From Lachnospiraceae bacterium UBA3633 (GTDB taxonomy: Bacteria > Bacillota > Clostridia > Lachnospirales > Lachnospiraceae): DNA of 64,000 bases. Location: the NCBI GenBank assembly GCA_002374095.1, contig DFKY01000010.1:62001-126000 (forward strand), written 5' to 3'. Below, in pieces: positions 53,072 through 60,859 of the stretch (its first letter is position 1; every line of letters starts with the position of its first letter). The notes under the pieces were generated by a model, which worked only from the letters and a program-made list of their open reading frames with translations, did not search any database and was not told where the DNA came from. The position numbers and the translations under genes are program-made.

Positions 53072-54634
53072 ATGGTAAAAGCACAAATTACACCCGGTGC
53101 ATACTATGATTCAGTATCACTTATGATTATATCTAATGCAGTAAAAAAGATACCAGGTGTTACTGAAGCACTTGTAGGCATGGGCACAGATCTTAATCGT
53201 GAGTTAAATAGAAATAACCCTAATCTTAACTCACCAGAGGTAGAAAAAACTACTCCAAATGATTTCTTTGTCGCAGCAAATGTAAGTGACGAAAAAGTGT
53301 GGGAAGAAGTTCTCGCCAAAGTTGATGAAAAGCTTAATGAAAAAAAAGAAGATGCAGCATCAAATTATTATCCAGCAACTCTTGAAGGAGCATTAAAAGT
53401 TCAGCCTAATACCAATATGGCTGTGATATCTGTTCCTGGGAAAGGAGGCCATGCTTATAATGTTGCAAAAGATTGTCTAAAGCATTATATCAATGTTATG
53501 TTATTTTCTGATAATGTAACGATTGAAGAAGAGTATGAATTAAAATCGGAAGCAGTAAAACGTGGTCTTCTTGTTATGGGACCAGATTGTGGAACTGCAA
53601 TAGTTAACCATGTACCTCTTGCATTTGCAAATGTTGTTCGTCCTGGAGATATAGGTATGGTTTGTGCATCAGGAACAGGTACTCAAGAAGTTTCTTCTAT
53701 CATAGATTCACTTGGAGGAGGGGTTTCACAAGTACTTGGTACAGGTGGGCGAGATCTTAAAAAAGATATAGGTGGTATAATGTTCAAGCATGCTTTGGAG
53801 GCTTTAATTGCTGATAAAGAAACTAAGGTTATAGTTCTTGTATCAAAGCCACCTTATCCACCAGTTCAGACAGAAGTTTTAAAGATGGCAAAAGCCGGTG
53901 GAAAACCAACAGTAGTATGCTTTATTGGTGGTGATCCAAAAGAAGTTGAGTCAATGGGACTTGTACCTGCTGTATCACTTGAAGATGCTGCAAGAAAAGC
54001 TGTTGCTTTATCAAAAGGAGAGCAACCTCATACATTTGATGGATTTGACATGAGCCCAGCAGAGATTGATGCTTTGGTAAATGAAGCAACTAAAAATTTG
54101 AAATCAACTCAGAAATATATGAGAGCCCTTTACACCGGTGGTACACTTTGTGATGAGTCTATGAAATATCTACTTCCAACTTGCAAGAGAATATATTCTA
54201 ATATACCTCTTCAAGATAACGATAAACTTGAAAATAAAGATGTAAGCTTTGAACATACAGCTCTTGACTTTGGAGATGATGAGTTTACAGTAGGTCGTCC
54301 TCATCCAATGATTGATCCATCACTTAGGGCAGAGAGAGTTTTGAAAGAAGCAAAAGATGATACTTGTGCTGTGATTTTAGTTGATTGTGTTATAGGGTAT
54401 GGTTCACATGAAGATCCTGCAGCTGATCTTTCTGATGCAATTAAGAAAGGAAAGAAAGAAGCTTTAGATGCAGGTCGTGATGTCATAGTTGTAGCATCTG
54501 TATGTGGAACTGAAGGAGATCCTCAAGGCTTAAGTAAAACTCGTGAGACACTTAAAAATGCTGGTGCAATTGTTATGCCAACTAATGCTCAAGCATGTAG
54601 ACTTGTAAAGAAAATAATAGAGAAAGTAGCATAA
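53072..54634 (+). CDS. fdrA: FdrA-family acyl-CoA synthetase-like carbamoyltransferase subunit
   Basis: 520 residues, related to succinyl-CoA synthetase alpha chains. It shows an N-terminal FdrA-specific region (PGAYYDSVSLMIISNAVKKI), a Rossmann-like half with PGKGGHAYNVAKDC and MGPDCGTAIVNHVPLAFANVVRPG, a GMVCASGTGTQEVSSIID phosphate loop, and a second half with GRPHPMIDPSLRAERVLKEA. In E. coli the FdrA-YlbE-YlbF set cleaves oxalurate to oxamate and carbamoyl phosphate during allantoin fermentation. Here it is about 35 residues shorter than E. coli FdrA; the missing C-terminal piece appears to be the separate 57-residue gene downstream. TAGGAGGG precedes the ATG. Confidence 0.9.
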   Translation: MVKAQITPGAYYDSVSLMIISNAVKKIPGVTEALVGMGTDLNRELNRNNPNLNSPEVEKTTPNDFFVAANVSDEKVWEEVLAKVDEKLNEKKEDAASNYYPATLEGALKVQPNTNMAVISVPGKGGHAYNVAKDCLKHYINVMLFSDNVTIEEEYELKSEAVKRGLLVMGPDCGTAIVNHVPLAFANVVRPGDIGMVCASGTGTQEVSSIIDSLGGGVSQVLGTGGRDLKKDIGGIMFKHALEALIADKETKVIVLVSKPPYPPVQTEVLKMAKAGGKPTVVCFIGGDPKEVESMGLVPAVSLEDAARKAVALSKGEQPHTFDGFDMSPAEIDALVNEATKNLKSTQKYMRALYTGGTLCDESMKYLLPTCKRIYSNIPLQDNDKLENKDVSFEHTALDFGDDEFTVGRPHPMIDPSLRAERVLKEAKDDTCAVILVDCVIGYGSHEDPAADLSDAIKKGKKEALDAGRDVIVVASVCGTEGDPQGLSKTRETLKNAGAIVMPTNAQACRLVKKIIEKVA

Positions 54635-54666
54635 AATTATAGGGTCAAGCCCGATAGGAGAAGATT

Positions 54667-54840
54667 ATGGAAAATAAAGTCAATACACTTTTTACAAAAA
54701 AGATTCAGATTGTGAATTTTGGTATAAAAAGTTTTTATGATGATAACAAAAAGCAAGGCGTCCCTTCGGTACATGTTGATTGGAAACCTGTAGCTGGAGG
54801 CAATAAAGAACTTGCAAGTATTCTTGATGATTTATTGTAG
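54667..54840 (+). CDS. 57-residue stand-alone partner of FdrA/YlbE
   Basis: ATG with AGGAG six bases upstream opens a 57-residue frame ending at TAG 54840. It contains IVNFGIKSFYDDNKKQG and VHVDWKPVAGGNKELAS, the segment (NIGL-x-F ... VDWxPPAGG) that in related systems forms the end of FdrA or the start of its partner. As a separate gene between fdrA and ylbE it is probably a small structural or catalytic subunit of the carbamoyltransferase. It is easily missed because of its size. The family link is from memory of the motif, not from a search. Confidence 0.75.
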   Translation: MENKVNTLFTKKIQIVNFGIKSFYDDNKKQGVPSVHVDWKPVAGGNKELASILDDLL

Positions 54841-54906
54841 TACTATAAAGGGTAAAGGCGAAAGTTACCCTATGATAAATAAATCTAATTAAAGGAGAAT
54901 AAAATT

Positions 54907-56181
54907 ATGGCTATCACAAAAGAAGAAATTAATGCTGCGAATGCGGAAGCGTTAAAAATTATTTTAAGTGCTAAACCTACTCTTATTGGTATGGGCACTG
55001 CTGGTGAAGATATTCCTGGTATGACTCCTACAACTATACTTCACTCAGGCCCTCCAGTAGACTGGGAGCATATGTCAGGTCCTCAAAAAGGAGCTGTAAT
55101 AGGTGCTCTTATGTACGAAGGTCTTGCAAAAGATGATAAGGAAGCAGAGAATCTTGCAGCATCAGGCAAGATTACATTTGATCCTTGCCACCACCATGCT
55201 GCTGTAGGACCTATGGCTGGTATAGTATCATATCATATGCCAGTATTTATAGTGGAAAACAAAGAGTATGGCAATAAAGCATATTGCACTTTCAATGAAG
55301 GTCTTGGAAAAGTTTTGAGATTTGGTGCTTACCAACCAGAGGTTATTGATAGACTTAAATGGCTTGAGAAGGAGCTTTACCCTATCGTTAAAGAAGCTCT
55401 TGCTATAACTGGCGATATAGATCTTAAAGCTATGATATCAGAAGTTCTTCAGATGGGTGATGATGGACATAATAGAAATAAAGCAGGCACATCACTTCTT
55501 TTCAGAAAACTTGCTCCAGCTATTGTACAAACTCATTTTACAGAAGAGCAAAAAGTAAAAGCGCTTAAGTTTATAGATAGCAACGATCACTTCTTCCTTA
55601 ATCTTACTATGCCAGCAGCAAAGTGTACTATGGATGCTACATTCTGTGATGTAAATCCAAAGACAAAAGGCTCTACAATCGTTGCCACTATGGCACGTAA
55701 TGGTTATGAATTTGGTATAAGAGTAGCAGGACTTGGACAAAAGAAATGGTTCACAGGCCCAGCAGAGATAGTTGAAGGTCTTTACTTCCCAGGATTCACA
55801 GCGGAAGATGCTAATCCAGATGTTGGTGATTCTTGTATCACAGAGACTTGTGGCATCGGAGGATTTTGTATGGGTGCTGCACCAGCTATTGTACAATTCG
55901 TTGGTGGTACTCCAGAAGATGCTCTTAATTATAGTAGACAAATGTATGAAATTACAGAAGGAGAAGGAACTACATATAAGATTCCTGCTCTCAATTTCCG
56001 TGGCTCAGCAACAGGAATTGATATAAGAAAGGTTATAAAGACTCAGATAAGACCAGTTATCAATACTGGTGTGGCAGCAAAGAAACCTGGTGTTGGTCAA
56101 GTTGGTGCTGGTATCGTACACCCACCTATGAAGTGCTTTGAAGATGCACTTAAAGATTTTAAGGAAACATATATGGGCTAA
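54907..56181 (+). CDS. ylbE: YlbE-family (DUF1116) carbamoyltransferase subunit
   Basis: 424 residues. Conserved DUF1116 segments are LIGMGTAGEDIPGMTP, HSGPPVDWEHMSGPQKGAVIGAL, DPCHHHAAVGPMAGI, MGDDGHNRNKAGTSLLFR and GIGGFCMGAAPAIVQFVGG. In E. coli YlbE works with FdrA to phosphorolyse a terminal ureido group, giving carbamoyl phosphate. A YlbF (DUF2877) gene, part of the E. coli set, is not found in this window. AAAGGAG precedes the ATG. Confidence 0.92.
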   Translation: MAITKEEINAANAEALKIILSAKPTLIGMGTAGEDIPGMTPTTILHSGPPVDWEHMSGPQKGAVIGALMYEGLAKDDKEAENLAASGKITFDPCHHHAAVGPMAGIVSYHMPVFIVENKEYGNKAYCTFNEGLGKVLRFGAYQPEVIDRLKWLEKELYPIVKEALAITGDIDLKAMISEVLQMGDDGHNRNKAGTSLLFRKLAPAIVQTHFTEEQKVKALKFIDSNDHFFLNLTMPAAKCTMDATFCDVNPKTKGSTIVATMARNGYEFGIRVAGLGQKKWFTGPAEIVEGLYFPGFTAEDANPDVGDSCITETCGIGGFCMGAAPAIVQFVGGTPEDALNYSRQMYEITEGEGTTYKIPALNFRGSATGIDIRKVIKTQIRPVINTGVAAKKPGVGQVGAGIVHPPMKCFEDALKDFKETYMG

Positions 56182-56219
56182 TAAGTAAGCCCCAATCAAA
56201 TTATAGGAGGAATAGATTT

Positions 56220-57026
56220 ATGAAATGGGATCAAATTAAAATGTATGATTTAACAATTGGTACAGGTGTTACTACTCCACCATGGCCTACATATCAACCA
56301 CTTAGAGTAGAATACTTTAAGAGACTTTCTTCAAATGGTGCTAATGGACAAATTATTCACACAAGTAATCACGTAGGTACTCACCTTGATGGACCAAGAC
56401 ACTTTGATACAGCTGGCGGAGATATAGCAAGTCTTCCACTTGACAAACTTTGCCATCCAGGAGTAGTTGTAGATCTTTCTGATGAATTTGGAGAAGAAGA
56501 TTTTTCTATCTATAGTGAGAAAGATATTGAAAAAAGAGTTGAAGTAAAAGATGGAGATATACTTATAATTAATACTGGTTATCATAAGTATGGTTGGGAA
56601 GAGCCTCTCGCAGATGAACAACGTTACATGGTTCGTCACCCAGGTCCAGCTCTTTCATTTGTAGAGTGGTGCCACAACAAACATATACGCTGGATTGGTG
56701 TAGATTGTGGATCAGCAGATCATCCAATGAATACAAAAATCCGTGATTGGTGTCCTATGGATGCAAAGAAGTGTGATGACTACATGAAGAAAAAATATGG
56801 AAAATCACTCAATGAAATATATCCATGGCCAGAACAATATCAAGCAATGCACATACAGATGTTCCCTAAGAAATATGGTGAGATAATTCATGCTGAGTGT
56901 GTAGGCGGAGAAATTGATAAAGTATCTAATAAGAGACTTGTTATCGGATGTTTCCCTTGGAAGGGTGTTGACATCGAGTCTGCATTTACTCGTATAGTAG
57001 CATTTGATGGATTTGAAGGCGTATAA
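56220..57026 (+). CDS. Cyclase-family metal-dependent hydrolase (candidate barbiturate ring opener)
   Basis: 268 residues of the cyclase/KynB family, which includes kynurenine formamidase and isatin hydrolase. The metal motif HxGTHxDxPxH is exact: H51, G53, T54, H55, D57, P59 and H61. These enzymes hydrolyse amide or lactam bonds, including ring amides. Its position between a carbamoyltransferase set and a molybdenum hydroxylase suggests opening of the oxidised ring made by that hydroxylase. The substrate is inferred, not read from the protein. AGGAGG precedes the ATG. Confidence 0.88.
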   Translation: MKWDQIKMYDLTIGTGVTTPPWPTYQPLRVEYFKRLSSNGANGQIIHTSNHVGTHLDGPRHFDTAGGDIASLPLDKLCHPGVVVDLSDEFGEEDFSIYSEKDIEKRVEVKDGDILIINTGYHKYGWEEPLADEQRYMVRHPGPALSFVEWCHNKHIRWIGVDCGSADHPMNTKIRDWCPMDAKKCDDYMKKKYGKSLNEIYPWPEQYQAMHIQMFPKKYGEIIHAECVGGEIDKVSNKRLVIGCFPWKGVDIESAFTRIVAFDGFEGV

Positions 57027-57043
57027 AATATAAGGAGGATGTC

Positions 57044-57880
57044 ATGAGAGAATTTGAATATGTTGCGCCAAAGACAGTCAAGGAAGTAATTAATTTACTT
57101 GCATCTTATAAGGAAAAAGCAACAGTTCTTGCTGGTGGCACCGATGTAGTAGTTCGTCTTCGTGATGAAATTATAGAGCCTGAGTTCGTTGTAGATATAA
57201 AACATGTAGATGAACTTAAAGGAATAAAATTTGATAAGAGCTCTGGACTTTTTGTAGGTGCACTTGCCACTATGCATGAGATAGAAAATGATAAAAATGT
57301 AAAAGAGTTCTATCCGTATTATGCAGATGCTTGCGGGCATGTTGGTTCAAAACAAGTGAGAAATAAAGCAACATCTGTAGGTAATCTTTGCACTGCGTCA
57401 CCACTTGGTGATAGCTTGACACCTATGTTTTGCCTTGATGCTATAGTAGTGATAGAAGGCCCAAAAGGTAAGAGAGAGGTACCAGTTCGTGAATTCATAA
57501 CATTTGTAAGGAAGACTGTGCTTGAAAGAGATGAGCTTGTCCTTGGTATCAAGATGCCATATATTGAAGGCTTAAAAGGTATCTATACAAAAAATGCAAG
57601 AAGACACGAAGTAGATCTTTCTAATATTGTAGCAACTATTTGTAAAGTAAATGATGAGTATAGGATAGCTTATGGCTCTGTAGCACCTACTCCAATAAGA
57701 CTTGTGAAGACTGAAGAGTTCCTAAAAGGCAAAAAAATTGATGATAAAGTTATAGAAGAAGCAGAAAATATTCTTGAATCAGAGATATCGCCTATTTCAG
57801 ATCTTCGTGCTACAAAAGAATATAGAATTTCAGTATCAAAATCAATATTGAAAAATAGCCTTAAGGCACTAAATAATTAG
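57044..57880 (+). CDS. FAD-binding subunit of the second molybdenum hydroxylase
   Basis: 278 residues, XdhB/CoxM-like. The flavin loop LAGGTDVVVRLRD is near residues 28-40 and the second contact SVGNLCTASPLGDS is in the middle; a CO_deh_flav_C-type tail completes it. It is not a close copy of the xdhB at 3474. It leads a FAD, Fe-S, Mo gene order opposite to xdhABC on the left. AGGAGG precedes the ATG. Confidence 0.9.
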   Translation: MREFEYVAPKTVKEVINLLASYKEKATVLAGGTDVVVRLRDEIIEPEFVVDIKHVDELKGIKFDKSSGLFVGALATMHEIENDKNVKEFYPYYADACGHVGSKQVRNKATSVGNLCTASPLGDSLTPMFCLDAIVVIEGPKGKREVPVREFITFVRKTVLERDELVLGIKMPYIEGLKGIYTKNARRHEVDLSNIVATICKVNDEYRIAYGSVAPTPIRLVKTEEFLKGKKIDDKVIEEAENILESEISPISDLRATKEYRISVSKSILKNSLKALNN

Positions 57881-57895
57881 AAGGGGGGGGATAAT

Positions 57896-58372
57896 ATGAA
57901 AAAAATAGATATAAAATTTATTCTTAATGGTGAACCAGTAGAACTTACTGTAGCACCTAATCATACAGCCCTTCGTGTCATAAGAGAACAACTTGATTTG
58001 ACTGGTGCTAAAGAAGGCTGTGGAGCAGGAGAGTGTGGAGCATGTACGATAATAGTAGATGGACTTGCAGTTAATTCATGTCTTATGCTTGCACCAGAAC
58101 TTGATGGGAAAAATGTGCTTACGGTTGAAGGGCTAGCACATGATGGAAAACTTACAGATGTACAGCAAGCTTTTATAGATCATGTAGCACTTCAATGTGG
58201 ATATTGTACTCCAGGATTTATAATGTCTACTACGGCATTTCTTGAAGAAAATAAAAAACCTACGCGTGAGGAAATAGAGATCGCACTTTCTGGAAATTTA
58301 TGTAGGTGTACTGGCTATAAGAGAATTATAGAGGCAGTTGAGGATGTAGTAGCAAAAAGAGGAGGTAAATAA
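57896..58372 (+). CDS. 2Fe-2S subunit of the second molybdenum hydroxylase
   Basis: 158 residues with two [2Fe-2S] sites: CGAGECGAC plus a later Cys, then CGYC and CRC. It is the compact form without the 40-residue tail seen in the xdhC at 4363. The ribosome binding site is embedded in a run of eight G residues (57883-57890), which is unusual in this AT-rich DNA. It ends 2 bases before the Mo subunit gene, so the two are tightly coupled. Confidence 0.93.
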   Translation: MKKIDIKFILNGEPVELTVAPNHTALRVIREQLDLTGAKEGCGAGECGACTIIVDGLAVNSCLMLAPELDGKNVLTVEGLAHDGKLTDVQQAFIDHVALQCGYCTPGFIMSTTAFLEENKKPTREEIEIALSGNLCRCTGYKRIIEAVEDVVAKRGGK

Positions 58373-58374
58373 GT

Positions 58375-60726
58375 ATGACAATAGATGGTAAATATACAGC
58401 GATAGGTAAATATCTCCCAAGGGTAGATGGTGTGGCTAAAGTTACAGGTGCAGCAAAGTATGCTGGTGATATTAATATGCCACGTATGCTTTATGCTGAT
58501 GTAGTGAGAAGTCCATATCCACACGCAAAGATTTTAAAAATTGATACAAGCGAAGCAGAAAAGCTTCCAGGAGTAAAAAATGTTATAACTGGTGACTACT
58601 ATGCAAAAAAAGGTGGACTTTATCTTGCAGATAAAAACTTCCTTGCACATAAAACTGCAAAGTATAGAGGCGAAGCGGTTGTAGCAGTTTGTGCTGAGAC
58701 ACCTGAGATTGCACATGCTGCTTGTAAACTTGTAAAAGTTGACTACGAAGAGTTGCCTGCAGTTTTAGGACCACTTGAAGCTATGAAACCTGATGCACCA
58801 CTTGTGCATCCAGATCTTGGTTCATATCGTGTAGTACCTATATTTCATCCTGTGCCAGGAACCAATATATCACATAAGCATTTCCTTAAGAAAGGTGATA
58901 CAGAGGAAGCATTTAAAAAGTGCGATAAGATAGTTGAGCATGAGTATTATGTGCCTCATGTGCAACACTGTCCTATAGAGCCACATACTGCTACGGTAAA
59001 GTTTGACGCAAGTGGCAACCTTACTGTGTGGGCATCTTGCCAGTCGCCATATGCTGTCAGAAATGCACTTTCTGATTCATTTGATATACCGCTCAATAAG
59101 ATTCAGATTATATCAGAGTTTGTTGGTGGCGGATTTGGAGCAAAAGCAGGTACGACTATAGAAGGAATCATCATACCGCTTGCAAAGATGAATGTAGGTC
59201 GTCCAGTTAAGTTTACTTATACACGTGAAGAAGAGTTCCGTGACGCATATGTGCGTCAAGGCATGCTTGCAAGAATTAAGACTGGTGTAAGAAAAGATGG
59301 CAAGATTCTTGCTGTAGAAAATAACTTTTATTGGGATGGCGGAGCATATAATGAATATGGTGTCAACATTGCTAAAGCTGCAGGATTTGCAGGTACTGGC
59401 CCATACAACATTGACAATGTAACTACTAATTCATATTGCTTATATACCAATCATCCAGTAGGAGGACCATACAGAGGTTTTGGTATGTGCGAGATACACT
59501 TCTGCATAGAACAAAACCTTGATGTAGTAGCCAATGAACTTGGTATATCTCCTGTGGAGATAAGAAGAATAAATGGTCTTCGTCCAGGAGATAAGACAGG
59601 CATGGGAGAAGTGATGCAAGTGTCAGGTTATCAGCCATGTCTTGAGACTATACTCAAAGAACTTAAATATGATCCAACACCAAGAAAGGTTGGCGATCAT
59701 AAGATAAGGTGCATGGGTATAGCAGCAGGTTGGAAATCACCATCTCAACCTACAGATGCAGGTTCATCAGCTATAGTAAGAATGAATGAAGATGGGACAT
59801 TCTTTGTGCATACAAGTGCGGAAGAGATTGGACAAGGATCAAACACAGCTCTCACCCAGATAGCAGCAGAAGTTTTAAATGTAAATCCTGATAGAATCAC
59901 TCTTAAATCAGGAGATACAAATATGAATCCTTATGAGTGGCAGACAGTTGCAAGTAGAACTACATACTGTGCAGGAAACGCAGTAAAACTTGCTGCAGAA
60001 GATTTAAGAAATAAAATTTTTAATCTTGCACAGATGAAACTTGGTTATCCAGCAAGAGATATGTATCTTGAAAGAGATGACGAAAATAATTGTACATGGG
60101 TAGTTGCAAGCAAGTATCATAAAGACATAAGAGCAGATATAAAGACATTTTCACTTGGTATGCCACTTGAAGATGGATCTGGAATCGGCGGACCAGCTAT
60201 AGGTGTCGGGACATTTACTCTCCCAAATAATATGGCATATAATGCTGCCGATAGTCAATCAGAAAAAGGTGTAGCATTCTGGACTATAGGTGTTACTGGA
60301 GTGGAGATTGAAGTTGATACAGAGACTGGTCATGTAAAAGTACTTCAGATGTTATCTTGTTTTGACCCAGGTAAAGTTATCAATACAGAACTTTATGCAG
60401 CTCAAGTTGAAGGTGGTATGATTCAATCACTTGGTACAGCACTTTATGAAGCTATGATTCTTAAAGATGGCAAACTTATGAATGGTTCATTCCTTGATTA
60501 TAAAATCCCTACTGCATATGAGCTTCCAGATAGACTTGAATCATTTGTATGTGAATTCGCTGAAGAGACTGGACCTTTTGGAGCTCGTGGTATAGGAGAG
60601 CCTGCGATGGTTCCTGGTGCTCCAGCCATAGCAAATGCCATAGCAAATGCTATAGGTACAAGATTTGATCGTATGCCTATAACGCCTGATATGGTGCTTG
60701 AAGCTATTAACAATAAGAAATCATAG
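58375..60726 (+). CDS. Molybdenum-binding subunit of the second hydroxylase (candidate uracil dehydrogenase)
   Basis: 783 residues. The Mo loop is GGGFGAKAG at 251-259, the pocket Arg is in GPYRGFGMCE, and the catalytic Glu is E742 in GIGEPAMVPGAPA. At the position of bovine Glu802, which contacts the purine, this protein has Ala258, unlike Gln in the left XdhA and Glu in the fused enzyme. The substrate is therefore probably not xanthine. Together with a UraA-type permease directly downstream, hydroxylation of uracil to barbiturate is my preferred reading; another heterocycle such as nicotinate is possible. GAGG precedes the ATG. Confidence 0.88.
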   Translation: MTIDGKYTAIGKYLPRVDGVAKVTGAAKYAGDINMPRMLYADVVRSPYPHAKILKIDTSEAEKLPGVKNVITGDYYAKKGGLYLADKNFLAHKTAKYRGEAVVAVCAETPEIAHAACKLVKVDYEELPAVLGPLEAMKPDAPLVHPDLGSYRVVPIFHPVPGTNISHKHFLKKGDTEEAFKKCDKIVEHEYYVPHVQHCPIEPHTATVKFDASGNLTVWASCQSPYAVRNALSDSFDIPLNKIQIISEFVGGGFGAKAGTTIEGIIIPLAKMNVGRPVKFTYTREEEFRDAYVRQGMLARIKTGVRKDGKILAVENNFYWDGGAYNEYGVNIAKAAGFAGTGPYNIDNVTTNSYCLYTNHPVGGPYRGFGMCEIHFCIEQNLDVVANELGISPVEIRRINGLRPGDKTGMGEVMQVSGYQPCLETILKELKYDPTPRKVGDHKIRCMGIAAGWKSPSQPTDAGSSAIVRMNEDGTFFVHTSAEEIGQGSNTALTQIAAEVLNVNPDRITLKSGDTNMNPYEWQTVASRTTYCAGNAVKLAAEDLRNKIFNLAQMKLGYPARDMYLERDDENNCTWVVASKYHKDIRADIKTFSLGMPLEDGSGIGGPAIGVGTFTLPNNMAYNAADSQSEKGVAFWTIGVTGVEIEVDTETGHVKVLQMLSCFDPGKVINTELYAAQVEGGMIQSLGTALYEAMILKDGKLMNGSFLDYKIPTAYELPDRLESFVCEFAEETGPFGARGIGEPAMVPGAPAIANAIANAIGTRFDRMPITPDMVLEAINNKKS

Positions 60727-60729
60727 TTA

Positions 60730-60758
60730 TTGTATATACAAACATTTTGTAGTATAAT
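60730..60758 (+). promoter_or_regulatory. Promoter upstream of the UraA-type permease gene
   Basis: TTGTAT (60730-60735), 17-base spacer, TATAAT (60753-60758). It would give the permease gene its own transcript in addition to readthrough from the cluster. Confidence 0.6.
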
Positions 60759-60772
60759 TAGTTTATAAGTAG

Positions 60773-60842
60773 GATATATTAGAAGATTATAAATCTTTAG
60801 TATATCTATGAGTTTATCAATTTATAGCGGTCGTCGCTTAAA
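60773..60842 (+). promoter_or_regulatory. Structured 5' leader of the permease mRNA
   Basis: A long imperfect hairpin spans 60773-60806: GATATATTAGAAGATT pairs with AATCTTTAGTATATC, with one bulged G and one G-U pair. A second small stem, AGCG/CGCT, follows near 60829-60841. No T-run is present, so this is not an intrinsic terminator. It does not match the purine or preQ1 riboswitch patterns I know. Confidence 0.4.
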
Positions 60843-60859
60843 AACGAGGAGGAGATTAT

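Noticed and set aside
53072..57026. Reading the FdrA/YlbE/cyclase genes as an allantoin/oxalurate pathway
   Set aside because: Allantoinase, allantoate amidohydrolase and ureidoglycolate dehydrogenase genes are absent from the window. The neighbours act on malonyl compounds (MdcA, decarboxylase), which fits the longer ureidomalonate better. It remains the main alternative.
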